From the NCBI RefSeq assembly GCF_001653235.2, contig NC_035793.1:434001-498000 (forward strand): a stretch of DNA of 64,000 nucleotides, written 5' to 3'. Both the position numbers and the translations under genes were made by a program. Positions 10,046 to 22,413 of the stretch are shown here, in pieces (position 1 is the stretch's first letter; each line of letters starts with the position of its first letter). Under the pieces are notes generated by a model. The model searched no databases, was not told the origin of the DNA, and saw nothing but the letters and a program-made list of their open reading frames with translations. Origin of the DNA: Pochonia chlamydosporia 170 (taxonomy: Eukaryota > Ascomycota > Sordariomycetes > Hypocreales > Clavicipitaceae).

Positions 10046-12019
10046 TCACTCATATTCTTCGCACAAATGTTCTCGCAAACGATGCGTCCTGTGACGACAT
10101 TTCGTCACACCAGCGTCCTGACAGTCAACACATATAAAGTACCGTCTTCCGTCACACCTCGTGCACCACAGCAAAGTTGTATCCCGAATAGTGCACCTCG
10201 TACAGACACTGCAACAGTGGGCATCCCGGTCTCCGTTAGTAGTTGAGCCACGGAACTCTACTAGGCTCGGCAATGCGGTTATATCCTCGGAATCGCCGTG
10301 ATCTGTTAGATCTGCAATTAGGCCTGGAATCCCAATGGATTTTGCCCACCACATGGGCGTCCGTCCGAAGAAATCTATCGCAGAAAAGGCGCTAGGAGTT
10401 TCAACCAGCTTGTTAAACAGCAAGTGTGCAATAATCCTGCAGCTGTTGTTTCGCACTGCGGCAAGTAGAACACTGCACTGGTAGCTATCCTTGGTCTCGG
10501 GATTGGCATGATGAGAAAGTAACAGGATGAATATATCTGTATGTCCTTTCGCTGCGGCCAGAAAGAGGGCTGATCTGCCGTTGTCATTTTTCGCATCAAC
10601 GTCAATTGACTTTGCCTTGAGTAGTGCCTGAACTGCTCCTAGCTGGCGGTGATATGCTGCTAGGTGCAAGGCAGTATCACCAGATAAGTCCTTGATGGTT
10701 GGATTTGCACCATGATCAAGAAGAAGTTCGATTACTGATTCGTATCCCTGCTCTGCAGCATTATGCAAGGCGGTTTGACCTTCATGATCTCGCGACTGCA
10801 ATATCTCGTTGTTGCCATTGGCAAGCAGAATTCTCGCAGCATCTATGTTATCTCCAGCAACGGCAAGTTGCAAGGCACTTTCACCAGCTTCAGTGACAAC
10901 AGTAGCATCCGCGTTCTTGGAAAGCAACATCTTGACTGTCTCGACATCTCCATTATCAGCTGCATAATGCAACGCCGTCCACCCCATCTGCCCACTGACG
11001 TCAATCTCAGCGCCACGCGCGAGTAACAGCTTGGCCATGTCCAACTGACTTAAATTCACCGCCGAGTGTAGTGCCGTGAACCCATCACTCATCAGCGTAA
11101 CATCTACTCCCTGAAGAAGAAGTAGCTCTGCCACCTCTGTATCACCGCCGGCAGCGGCGGCTCGTAATACTCTTGAGCCGCTCTCGCCAGTCAGCTGAGC
11201 AGCACCCCCTTTATCTAGGAGCATTTTCACCGCCTCCAAGTGACAATTTTCCGCTGCCAAGCACAATGGTGTGCAGCCATTTGAATAATCGCCGAGGGGA
11301 TCAGCTCCATGCTCGATGAGTGTCTTGATGACGTTGGCGTGCCCTGACTTGGCGGCTTCCTGTATCGCTTGCCAGTTATTTACCGTCCGAAATGTCATCG
11401 AGGCTCCGTGATCGAGTAGAAACCTGACGGCATCATCTTGACCAGCTTGTGCTGCCCAAAACAAGGGCGGTCGCAGTATCGTGCAACCCTTATTGACGTC
11501 GGCTCCATGAGCCAACAGAATCTTGATGACCTCGACACTGCCACTGTATGCTGCCCAGTCGAGCGGTGACATGTCAACTTCAGAGGGCACTGCTATATTT
11601 GCCCCTTTATCCAGAAGGGCCGCCACAATCTGGGCATGCCCCCCTTTCGCAGCGACTCCAAGCGCCGTTTGGTACTCTTCGTCTTCGTCCTCTACCCTAA
11701 TACCAGGCAAATCTAGTAGAGCTTCGACGACTTTGGTGTGACCGCCCTCCGCTGCTGACACAAGAATTGCAGTATTCTTAGGAGGCTTAGCTCCTGCCGA
11801 GATGGCAAGCTGTAGTGTTTCGATACGACCATTTTTCGCAGCCCACGGCAGTGCAAAAGAGCCATTGGGTTGCCTGGCATCGTGTTTGAAAAGTTGTAAA
11901 GCTAGAAGTTGATGGAGTCGCCTGTTGACAGATAAGAGAGAGGCGATGTCCTTTGAGTCCTGCAGATATGACGCCAAGGCAAGTATCAGCTCGTTGGATA
12001 AATTTAGGAAGATAGCCAT
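10046..12019 (-). CDS. F-box / multi-ankyrin protein with C-terminal Cys-rich zinc finger
   Basis: Single-exon gene of 657 residues. Residues 1-45 match an F-box pattern (LSNELILALASYL, then SLLSVNRRLHQLL), which in other proteins recruits Skp1 of SCF ubiquitin ligases. Roughly residues 55-570 are about fifteen ankyrin repeats with typical GxTALHxAA and LLxxGA motifs, a protein-binding solenoid. The last 60 residues have Cys pairs CSVC, CTRC and CVDC followed by CRHRTH, resembling the ZZ-type zinc finger often found at the end of fungal ankyrin proteins. The likely role is substrate selection for ubiquitination, by inference. The start ATG is the first of the open frame. Its 3' end faces the secreted repeat gene, about 200 bases away. 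Confidence 0.88.
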   Translation of the reverse strand: MAIFLNLSNELILALASYLQDSKDIASLLSVNRRLHQLLALQLFKHDARQPNGSFALPWAAKNGRIETLQLAISAGAKPPKNTAILVSAAEGGHTKVVEALLDLPGIRVEDEDEEYQTALGVAAKGGHAQIVAALLDKGANIAVPSEVDMSPLDWAAYSGSVEVIKILLAHGADVNKGCTILRPPLFWAAQAGQDDAVRFLLDHGASMTFRTVNNWQAIQEAAKSGHANVIKTLIEHGADPLGDYSNGCTPLCLAAENCHLEAVKMLLDKGGAAQLTGESGSRVLRAAAAGGDTEVAELLLLQGVDVTLMSDGFTALHSAVNLSQLDMAKLLLARGAEIDVSGQMGWTALHYAADNGDVETVKMLLSKNADATVVTEAGESALQLAVAGDNIDAARILLANGNNEILQSRDHEGQTALHNAAEQGYESVIELLLDHGANPTIKDLSGDTALHLAAYHRQLGAVQALLKAKSIDVDAKNDNGRSALFLAAAKGHTDIFILLLSHHANPETKDSYQCSVLLAAVRNNSCRIIAHLLFNKLVETPSAFSAIDFFGRTPMWWAKSIGIPGLIADLTDHGDSEDITALPSLVEFRGSTTNGDRDAHCCSVCTRCTIRDTTLLWCTRCDGRRYFICVDCQDAGVTKCRHRTHRLREHLCEEYE

Positions 12020-12868
12020 TTTGAAGTGTTAATCCGCTGCGAAAATGGTCGTGGTCATGGGTAAAAGAACTGGCCATCCACCAAGTGACACAACAGTCAC
12101 TGGATCTGGAAACTCAGCAACGTAGATTCGTCGTGGGATTGCAGGAGAAGAGACAACATGGCCTTTCCGCATTCATTTCTAAGAGGAACCGTTGTCAATG
12201 AGTCTCATGCACCAGTCGCTTGGGGATAATGGCCCATGCAAACCACGAGGTGACTTGCGGAGTGGAAGTTGAGACAAACTTGCCATGAACTAAGGCCTGG
12301 ACGACCATGTTTTATTCGTATTCGGCTAGTCCAGGACCAGGAAATGGAGTCAAACCGCTCGTATATTTCGGCTAGGAGATGGATTGAGCCTAACATTGAA
12401 CCAGACATGATCCACATGCAGAGCCGCCACTAGTCTCACCAAAACCGCGTTCGACAACACCTGTAACCCCTGTAAAGGCGCAGAGAGTGGATATTGATCA
12501 GCCTCACCTTGCGATTCAATTATACCGGAAATATTGCGTGCCTTTGCATATAATGGCTTTCCCGCGTGACTTCGTTGACCCTCATAAAGGCGAACCACGC
12601 CGGCAGTTCTGTTCATCTATGGACCAGGAACTGAATCAGCCAAGCGTCCATAAGGGCGCAGGTACAAGTCAGAAGCCAAAGTAGCTTGTAATTAAAGCTG
12701 TAGATCACCGCGTTTTTAATAAGAGAAACACCAAATGTTGTAAAGTCGATATCGAATATAGAATGTATATGAATGATAATGCCTGTATATTTACGAGGAA
12801 CCAGTACTATTTACAATCGCACTTCGCCCTGTGGCCATAAATATATTCAGTGGGCCGCGGCGAGCACT
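12020..12868. other. Intergenic, no gene seen
   Basis: The 5' flank of the ankyrin gene and 3' flank of the subtilisin gene. Short frames on both strands (60-96 codons) show no domain, signal peptide or splice support. The stretch near 12700-12840 is AT-rich with ATATA runs, as expected for a transcript end. Confidence 0.5.
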
Positions 12869-14227
<1,359 letters not shown>

Positions 14228-15977
14228 GGGCAAGCCTGTGATGTAAGGCAACAATGTTCAGATGAGTGGATGTTTCTATGGTGTCGATCTGAGCTGTTTC
14301 GAGTTGTGAGAGAGCAGGAATGTCTCAATTTATAGTCTGACGTTGTGGCAAGATTAGGTCATGGCGAGATTATTCATTTCCGTGTTATGAAGGCCTACCT
14401 GCCAGATTTGGACTAAATGTCATGATAAAGCAGGTATTTGTTGGCAACCTTGATGAGATGGTTTGGTCTGAATCCGTTCAACTTGGAAAGAGGGCTCAGT
14501 GGCGGTGATGCCAAGACGATCCGGGTCAGAAACCTACGCTCACGTTGACACGCTGACCAGACTTGCAATACGTTGAATAGCATCGAGTATCCTATATAGG
14601 AAAGGTGCCACGATAAGGGTGTGAAAATGTGACCTTCCTTGAGAGTGGTTCAGACTCTGTGTGAATGAGTGGTTCTTGAACGCTGGCATTGTGTTGCGTG
14701 ATGGCTACTAGTTTACATTGAGCATAGTCTTGCACTCTGGGATGAGATCTGGGGTTTAGGACTCGGGGTCTGGTAGAATAAATCTCGGAGCATATCTCCT
14801 GAATGAGTTTTGTTTTTGCAACCTCATGTGGGGGGTTAGCCACCATACACACACCTGACTTGGAGAATCCCAGAAGACTTGGCACAAAGGCTTCCAAAGG
14901 CGATCTAGTAGTGCATATTGCAGCCCAGAAAGGCATCACTCTCTCAAACGGCCATTGTCCCTTTGTTTGTGATCATTTCCACCCCCGCCTCTCAAACAGA
15001 CGGTCTTACAAGACTAACAACTGCCGTAGCCCACTCAATCTGTCAATTGTAAATTTAGCTCCAATCTGACGCATATATAGCTGACAACACTATAAATAAC
15101 CATAAAGTTCCCCATATCGCCCGGATCTTCGAAAGTACCAAAAGTTAGTTCCCAAACGGGAAGCTTGAATAGTACCTAGGGTGGCATCGGCCCACCAAAA
15201 AGGAAGGCCGGCGTAATACTTGAATATTAAGCCACAACTTGAAACTCAGTGCATGATGTGGGGGGGACGTTTAGTCCGGTTCCCCGTGTTAGCATCTCCA
15301 TGGACTTGAGACCGCGGGTCTAGCTTGGCATTGGAGGTGATTGACATAACTCCGAGGCTTATGCTGATTAGAGCTTGGCACCAATGTTGGCAAGCTCACG
15401 CTCGCTATGGGTCTGCCGGGGGTAGTATGGTTATAAACGTGCTTATCTAAGATCTTATTCCCTTGAGGCAGGGGTCGGCGATAAGGGAAACGTAGTATCT
15501 TGCGGCTCGAAATTTGGTAGACTAGGGGAGGCAACCTAACTAATCAGGAAGTTCCATTGGTTGCATCTGCCGTTATAGACTCTTGGCCGCGGAAGACGAA
15601 AGAGAGAACAGTGGCGTTGTTTGTACTGCTGGTGTCAACGTCGGCGGAGGTATGACTCGGCTGATGACCTGGGTAATGCTACTCTGGGGTGTCCTGAAGG
15701 CTGGCGGATTGTCACATGTATCATATGGTCATGGTGTAATAACATTTGACAAAGTTTATTAATACAGAAAGGTAGAACAAGCCGTTTAAATCGCAAGAAG
15801 CATTCGTTGGTAATTCACTGAAAACAGAGTAACATGGGGGGTCGGTCATCTCCCATACTGAAGAAATCAAGCTAAAAGTCTATCCAGAAGTCATGTTTGG
15901 CAGGTGCTAACCGTTTTACGTAGGTCATGGGGGCTTCTATCACCCCGTGATGCTTGTGCTGCGAACGCCGCATCCTT
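14228..15977. other. Intergenic, no gene seen
   Basis: About 1.75 kb containing the subtilisin promoter (the first 300 bases or so) and the 3' flank of the next minus-strand gene. A 115-codon minus frame at 14592-14939 and an 88-codon plus frame at 14803-15069 overlap each other and show no family features. No repeat was found by eye. Confidence 0.45.
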
Positions 15978-17350
15978 TCACCGTCTTTTCCTTTGTTTTC
16001 TTGGCCGCTGTTGAGATGAACACTTTCGCTTGCCTATACCACGAGGCTGGGATAGTCCTTCAGACGGCTGTACTGTTTCGCCAACAAGTCTCGAAACAAT
16101 TCCAGATGGATTATTCATCTCCTTGGTTGCATTTGCCAACCGTTTACTCCTCCACAGGGGCGCTCTTGTTGGATTTGGCTCATCATCGACTGGCTCGCCC
16201 TCGTCTGGATTTGATGGCGGACTATGAGTCTCCGGCAGGGAAGCTTGAGTGGGCAGAGAGTGCCGTCTGCATGCTGAGGGGGAACCCTCTGGTGGCGATG
16301 ATGATGCATGTGGTTCTGCTTGGATGTCCACGGCGTGGTGGTCTCTGGTTCCGGTTGCTGTAGGAAAGAGCACTGAATCACCAGCGCCAAATAGGGACCG
16401 CGTGTTGGATCCTCTTGTAGAAGGACTTTCAAATATAGGTGTCCAGCCAAAAACTGTTGAAGTTGGTGCCTGGAGACGGTCGTCATGAGGCGGGTCAACT
16501 TGAGGCGCCGGCGGCAATTCAACCGGCCGCTCATGTTTCCACGACGCTCCAGGTAGTATATCCCATTCGTTGTCCCAGATATTTCTCCGTTTCCAGTCTT
16601 TCTTGACGTTTTGGTAAGCAACGGTGTTAACATCGAGATTCCCGAGGACGACAGACGTCTTCGATTGGGCCTCTAACCGTTCGCTTTCCCTGGCAACTTG
16701 GTAGTTGAACTGGTTAAACGGGCGAGAGGCATTTACAAGTTTTTGCCGCTTGCGTTTGCGACTTTCCCGTTGCTCATCAGTTTGCTGCCGGCGTTGTGCG
16801 TCTGGCTGCTGAGGTGACGGCATAAAAAGGTTGAAGCCTGGTAGTGGATCGTGCTCGACGTCGGCCTCAGAATCTGACTCTGACGGCTCTTCATGCCTCC
16901 AGCAGCCCCATGGTATTCCGTGGCGCCAACGTTTTCTCCAGATGCCTTGGTCAAGCCAACTCTTCTTGACGTTGTTGTTGATAATGGTATGATAGTAACA
17001 GCCCACGTATTTGTCGGGATGCTTTTGGACGTCTTCCATTATCCTCTCCCTCTCGAGAGCCACTTGATCCATCCATTGCTGGTACGGCAACGAAACCATT
17101 CGTTCTACTCGTAAGGCGTACTCGAGATGCCGGGGTGCAATATTCCTATTTCTGAGTGATGCCCCTCCGTCGTCGCTCTCACTGGGGCTGCTTCCGATGG
17201 CGGGCGAGAAGTATAAGGTGGAGGAGGTTGAGGGAAGGGTAGCGCATCCTGGCCAAATATGCTCGGTCTCCCAAGGACATTCTGTGCATTGGAAATTCTT
17301 GGACCGCCCGGGGCCCTGTTGGTGTTGGTGTTGTAGAAGCTGTATGCCAT
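15978..17350 (-). CDS. Unrecognised protein with duplicated Trp/His-Glu motif and basic tail
   Basis: No family recognised. Preferred model: exon 1 17350-17183 (MAYSFYNTNTNRAPGGPRIS, Pro-rich end), intron 17121-17182 (GTGAGA..GAG), exon 2 17120-15978, total 436 residues. Alternative: an unspliced frame of 493 codons starting at 17459; the two differ only at the N-terminus. The striking part is a motif present twice about 110 residues apart: NVKKxW, then IW, W, P, W, H-E and P in the same order (KKSWLDQGIW with WRHEEP; KKDWKRRNIW with WKHERP). The chain ends with a Lys/Arg-rich tail (KRKCSSQQRPRKQRKRR) suggesting nuclear or nucleic-acid contact. Much of the rest is Ser/Pro-rich and probably disordered. 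The function is unknown; the frame is long and codon-like, so a real gene is likely. Confidence 0.62.
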
Positions 17351-18600
17351 GTCGCTCACGGCTTCGTAAATTTGACTTGATCAGGGCGCTTAATTGGCAT
17401 GATAGAGGAAGTTGAGGGCATGTAAGTGTAGGTAGAAGAAATGGGCGGTGCACCGCCAAAGGTTGATATACGTCAAGTGGTCCAAAGTTCTATTGTGTTG
17501 TACCAGGGGAGCAGTGATTCACCTTTTATTCAACAAAAGAGACCAGACCAGACCAGATCCTGATGCTGCTGTTTGCACACTGCTGGGCTGCCACTGGAGT
17601 GCGGAAAGTGAAGAAATAAAGCACAAAAGCAACAACAAAGAGCGTCAAACACGTACTCTCAACGAAATGTGGTGTTATACGTAGTTCCGATGCCGCCAAG
17701 AGGAAGGAGTGATTATTGGAGCCTTGGTGACCGAGGATGAACAAAGCTGATGTCTATCGCCAGACAACCTTGAAGACAGCCCCCAGTGTATTGTACAGAC
17801 ACTAATGACACACTGTTCAAGCATGTCCAATGAGAAAACGGACACCTAGGTTACCTTGCAACATGGACAGGCGCAACATCTTTGGGGGGCAGTGTCTCAA
17901 AGACTTTCTGAACAGGTCAAGTGTCGAAAACATAATAAAGTCTTGGAGTCTTTCTTTTGTGGTACGGTTTAGAGAAGAAGTCTTGACTGAACTCTAGGAA
18001 TTCTGCATGTTTGTTCCCCTTGGAAGCCGGGGAGGTGTTACGGCAATCGTGTGACTACGACGGAGTTTCAACGCCTCGTCGCACTTTAGTTCACGGGTTT
18101 CCTTAGAATATTGATGTATGTAGACGACTTTATCTGAATGAACGGTGAAAACACTGATGTGATGCCTAGAAGAGGATCGAACTTTCTAAGAGAGTGGCGC
18201 GGATCTTGGTGTTTGTCTTGTTGTGAAGAACTATTTGGTGCTCATTGGAATTACTGGCGAAGCTTGTTGAGAGAGTCAGATAACCTCTGTTGTGCAGCAG
18301 AGTCAAAACAAGAGGCTGGAGCTTGTGGGCTGTTTGAGCCTTCATGTGTCTACGAAATTCAGGTCTTAAGTACCCTCGTAATAAACGTGGCGCTAGTGGT
18401 GCTACGTAGTGTAATAAAATTTGTGAATATCTTCATTTGAGACGTAAGTGGACTGAGAAGAGGGACGCATATAGTGACCTCCTCGAGCGGACCACTCATC
18501 TCATCATTGTCATCGTCAAGCAGTGGATGCATTGCTCGCCCTGCATCACCGCATGTTCAGTCATCAGAAGTGATACCACACAATAAAACTTCAACTACAT
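17351..18600. other. Intergenic, no gene seen
   Basis: The 5' flank of the preceding minus-strand gene and 3' flank of the cupin gene. Frames of 69-100 codons occur, but none has a signal peptide plus Cys pattern, a domain motif or splice partners. A minus frame at 17526-17744 has one hydrophobic stretch and is not supported further. Confidence 0.45.
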
Positions 18601-18996
18601 TTAAAGCTGAATATCCCTATATTCCTCGTCAAATTCCACCAAGGCCGTAACTCCTCCCTTCTCCACCACCTCCGTGTCAACCACCAAAGTCGCCAGCAGC
18701 TTAGCAGGTTCTTCGTTACTGTAATTATCGCTGACCTTGTGATGACAACCGGGAGCCTCAAACCAGCTGCCGCCTTTCCCAAACACGCGAGTTGGGTCAC
18801 TATTCATCTTATTGAGTAGAGTTCCCTCAAGCACAATGACAGAGACGGCGGCTCCGGCATGTCGATGAGGCGGCGTGGATGAATTGGGCGGGAATGTCAC
18901 CATGAGTCCGATGCTGGACTTGCCGGGACAATTGGGAAGCTTGTACTGATATGCAAGTTCCACCGAAGGGAGTGGTCGACTTTCCAGTTCATGCAT
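18601..18996 (-). CDS. Small single-domain cupin protein
   Basis: Single exon, 131 residues, the usual size for a mono-cupin. The metal-binding pattern is visible: PPHRHAGAAVSVIVLEG (motif 1 with the two His and following Glu) and GGSWFEAPGCHHKVSDN (motif 2 with the His). This fold binds Fe, Mn or Zn and serves many reactions (dioxygenases, isomerases, sensors), so the reaction cannot be named. There is no signal peptide, so it is probably cytosolic. ATG 18996 is the only suitable start; the MHELESRPLP beginning is common in short fungal cupins annotated only by domain. No partner gene is evident nearby. Confidence 0.85.
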   Translation of the reverse strand: MHELESRPLPSVELAYQYKLPNCPGKSSIGLMVTFPPNSSTPPHRHAGAAVSVIVLEGTLLNKMNSDPTRVFGKGGSWFEAPGCHHKVSDNYSNEEPAKLLATLVVDTEVVEKGGVTALVEFDEEYRDIQL

Positions 18997-19772
18997 TAGC
19001 TTTCATTGTGCGAGCAATGGGATCCCTTAATGAGAGCTTGTTCGCATTTTTAGGGTGAATAGCCAAAAGGGTAGTAGGACGTTGTATACCTTCTGTCGTA
19101 TTTGGGGGGATCTGGGACAATGCGGCCTTGCTCCATTATGTTTGTTGAACTGAGTATCAAGTCGAAAATACTTGATTGAGTGATACTGTATGCGAAAGAT
19201 GTACAGCAAAATTGAATGAGACGGGTTCCGGTTCATCCATTGGCTTTTATACACGTACACGGATTCACATGGATACACGCTTCTCAACTGAATTTAAACA
19301 AATTCTTCTCTATCATCCGGCCTTGACAGGCAACTCACCATTTAGAGTTCTAACCGTTTTTCACATCCAATCTATGTCCCCAATCCGTGGCTGCCGGGCA
19401 TCCGGGTATTAGTGGCGATGTGCGGGGGATCATGCATTAGCCGTCGACAAATGCCAACTTTCAACGGTTACCCGGGTGGCGTTTGGCACCATGCAGCCCA
19501 TCCGCAAGGTGAAGCTTCATTGGTTTGGGGAATTTTCCATAGCCACGTATGCTTTCGGATCGTTTGTGTTGTGCAGGTCCAGAACTCAGCAAGTTGCGCC
19601 TCGTCGTAAATCATAAAAGGTGGTGGCATGCCATCGACCTGAAAACAAGGTACAAATACCCAGCCAGCTTCCAGCCTCTTTCTAAATGTCAACTCGATTT
19701 AATAGAGGTATTCTATATACCCATTTCAACCATCCTGCATCATTAATACGCTTCAACAGAAGATCATTCCAA
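18997..19772. other. Divergent promoter region between cupin and oxidoreductase genes
   Basis: About 0.78 kb between two outward-pointing starts. Short frames on both strands are not supported. The last 87 bases are in frame with the oxidoreductase and could be an alternative N-terminus (from ATG 19686). Confidence 0.45.
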
Positions 19773-20813
19773 ATGGCGTCCTCAACTCTCCCCAGCACTA
19801 TGAAAGTGGTCCATCAGCCCGATCCCAACTCAATTCGTCTTGTCCTCGAGGAGGCGCCTCTACCTGTCATCTCCCGCCCAGACGAATGTCTCGTCCGCGT
19901 GCATACTACTACTCCGTGTCCAGGCGAACTCCATTGGGAGGTCTGGTTCCCGTCCCTCTTTGCGCCTGGCCGCGAGAGAGTTCCTTGCACTGAAGCCGCT
20001 GGTGTCATTGAGAAAATCGCCGAAAGTGACGAGGGTCGCGCCTCAAACTTCAAAGTCGGCGACGAAGTATTCTTCCGCGTTGAGCCGTCTCAAACCGGAC
20101 ATCTTCGCCAGTATACTCTAGCACGACTTTCACAAATCGCACATAAAGCCAAGAACGTCGGGTGGGTAGAAGCCGGAGCGATGCCATTGAGCTCTTTAAC
20201 CGCCTGGCAAGGCGTTTTTCAACACGGAGTCCTAGACGACAAGGCCATCTTTGGGGACGAGACAGCTCGCAAAAAGAATGGCAAACTTCGGGTGCTTATA
20301 ACGGGAGCTTCGGGTGTAGTGGGCGGCCTGGCAGTGCAGTTTGCATCTCTCGCTGGAGCTGGCCACATCGTTGCCGTTGCTGGCGGGAATGCTAGCGAGC
20401 ATGTCAAGAAGCTGGGTGCCACGGAGCTAGTTGACTACAAGAAGCAAAGTGTTTTAGAATGGGTTACGATAAGTCCTTCTGAGCGTGAGGTCGACGCTGT
20501 TTTTGACTGTGTCGGCGGATCTACACTTTCGGCATGCTGGTCCGCCGTCAAGGAAGGCGGTGTTTTGCTGAGCATCACCGGTGATCCACAGCAGGCAAAG
20601 CCGGAATCTGTCACCAAGAAGCTTGCGGAGGCGAAGTGGTTCCTTGTTGAGCCGAATGGTAGCCAACTCGAGGTTATTTCTAAGCTGCAGGGAGAAGGCA
20701 AGTGTGCTACCAAGGTGGATAGTGTGGTTGACTTGGCAAATTTCCAAGAAGCGTTTGACAAGGTTGAAAACAAGACTGCCAATGGGAAGGTGGTCATTAA
20801 AGTACATGGCTAG
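19773..20813 (+). CDS. Zinc-independent MDR-family oxidoreductase (quinone reductase / enoyl reductase-like)
   Basis: NAD(P)H-dependent reductase of the medium-chain dehydrogenase superfamily, single exon, 346 residues. The N-terminal GroES-like half contains CTEAAGVIEKI and VGDEVFF; the Rossmann half contains VLITGASGVVGGLAVQFA (AxGxVG-type dinucleotide motif), LGATELVDY and AVFDCVGG. The Cys/His set of zinc alcohol dehydrogenases is absent, so the quinone reductase or enoyl reductase branch is expected. ATG 19773 gives the family-standard start (AAATGG context). An in-frame ATG at 19686, also in good context, would add 29 residues rich in Arg and hydroxylated residues with no acidic residue, similar to a mitochondrial presequence. 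The substrate is unknown. No biosynthetic neighbour suggests a specific pathway. Confidence 0.9.
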   Translation: MASSTLPSTMKVVHQPDPNSIRLVLEEAPLPVISRPDECLVRVHTTTPCPGELHWEVWFPSLFAPGRERVPCTEAAGVIEKIAESDEGRASNFKVGDEVFFRVEPSQTGHLRQYTLARLSQIAHKAKNVGWVEAGAMPLSSLTAWQGVFQHGVLDDKAIFGDETARKKNGKLRVLITGASGVVGGLAVQFASLAGAGHIVAVAGGNASEHVKKLGATELVDYKKQSVLEWVTISPSEREVDAVFDCVGGSTLSACWSAVKEGGVLLSITGDPQQAKPESVTKKLAEAKWFLVEPNGSQLEVISKLQGEGKCATKVDSVVDLANFQEAFDKVENKTANGKVVIKVHG

Positions 20814-22413
20814 CTATGGATGTTGTAATCTTAATGATGAGGAGGACAGGGACAAGAACTAATGATTTGTAGTAATCAAAATAGCCTCCTTCAACAGCAA
20901 ATATAGTATGTCGGCGTCTTAGCATTGTGTTTTGTTTTTCCAAATAGGCATCGGAGTTATCAAGGTTACAGAGACGTGAGTATCGTTGCGCCACCAGTGA
21001 AATGTTGAAACTCTGCCGTCGACTTCAAGATGCTCTATTAGGCGATGGCTTTCTACGGAATAGTTCAAGTGTCTATATTGTCCTAAAATTGTGTCACGGT
21101 ACACGCATGCCTATTTAAGACTCTATCCGGAGAAGTTTGGTGATGCTGCATGACAACATGTGCGTAACTGGTGACTTTGTACGAAGTTAGTGTGGTGTAG
21201 CCGTTACATACAACCAACAGGTGATTTCCGTAGTTTCTCGTCTGATAAATCTGAGAAGACAGGCAAGTACCAGACTACCAGCCTTGTACTAAGTGTATTA
21301 TCGGAGCCATGCGCACCAGTTATGACAGATTGAGTTGAGTGATTCGACTGAATTTCTGAAGAAAAATGAACAACTACGATACTTTCACATGACTGGTAAG
21401 AGCTGCGGCCCCATGACGATGACATTCAGTGACATTTCGAGGGTCACAATTGACCATCAAGAAGGAAGGTCAAAGCCACTCCTGTTGACGTGTCTTAGTA
21501 TAGAGTAGATTGCATGTGGGCCTGTAGACAGTATCAATAAACTAACCGCATCTAACTGCAGCATTAATGCGCTTGTTGTCGTTGGTGAATCTATTTTCTG
21601 ACGCTTAAGAACCAGTTGTTGGTGGCTATCGAGTCGAATTCCATAGGGTCGATGGCCGGCAGTGGATGCCTTAACAAAACTAGGTGGCAACGCTACCTGC
21701 GAAACATTCAAGACTTAGATGTACCATTGGATACGGCGAATAGTATGAAGACATAGTATTATTGTTAATTGCGATTGACAAGTAACGTGTGACCAAACTC
21801 CTGGGTAAGCAACGGTCCAAATTCCGCCTTATGATGGGGCGAAAATGCGCTAGTGTTATAGTAGCTTGAGCTATTTTATAAGCTTATATATAAATAGTAT
21901 AACGTACAGAAACGATCGAACCGAGTGTCTGGAAATGAACCATCGACTAAATAATACGTGGAATAGTAGGCATCTATCTCCGGATAGATCGTGGCCTGGC
22001 CCACTTGTGCCAAGAGAATACCTTCACCCACGGAAAAACTTGTTACTAGGACCGTCGCCTTGAATCGGAGGGTAGATTGGCCGTGAAATGGGTTGCAGCC
22101 CTGCATTGCTGACATTTGACTCTTGACTTGTTCACGAACTTGTGAACATTTCTTGATATATCGCAAGGGACTTTTGAACGGCCCTTTAACCTAAAGGATT
22201 TGTGCTTGGCGTTATCAAAAGTGTCGTATGCGTATTTCGTACTGGGCCGTATTTCGTTCACATTTGAACAAGATCAGTGTAGAGAAATATAAAATCCAAG
22301 CTGGCTTTACGTCTTTGACATGAATGACACCAAGCCTTCTTACAAGATTTGTTCAATAGAAAAAAGACTTCAAAACGTCGCCTCATTATCAATTTCAATC
22401 ATCTCAGACCAAT
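20814..22413. other. Intergenic, AT-rich, no gene seen
   Basis: About 1.6 kb with many TATATA and poly-A/T patches, especially 21840-21920. Frames of 61-96 codons on both strands show no coding character. The final 100 bases are the probable promoter and 5' leader of the small secreted protein reading frame. Confidence 0.45.

Noticed and set aside
14592..14939. 115-codon minus frame downstream of the subtilisin promoter
   Set aside because: No domain, no signal peptide, and overlapped by an equally open plus frame.
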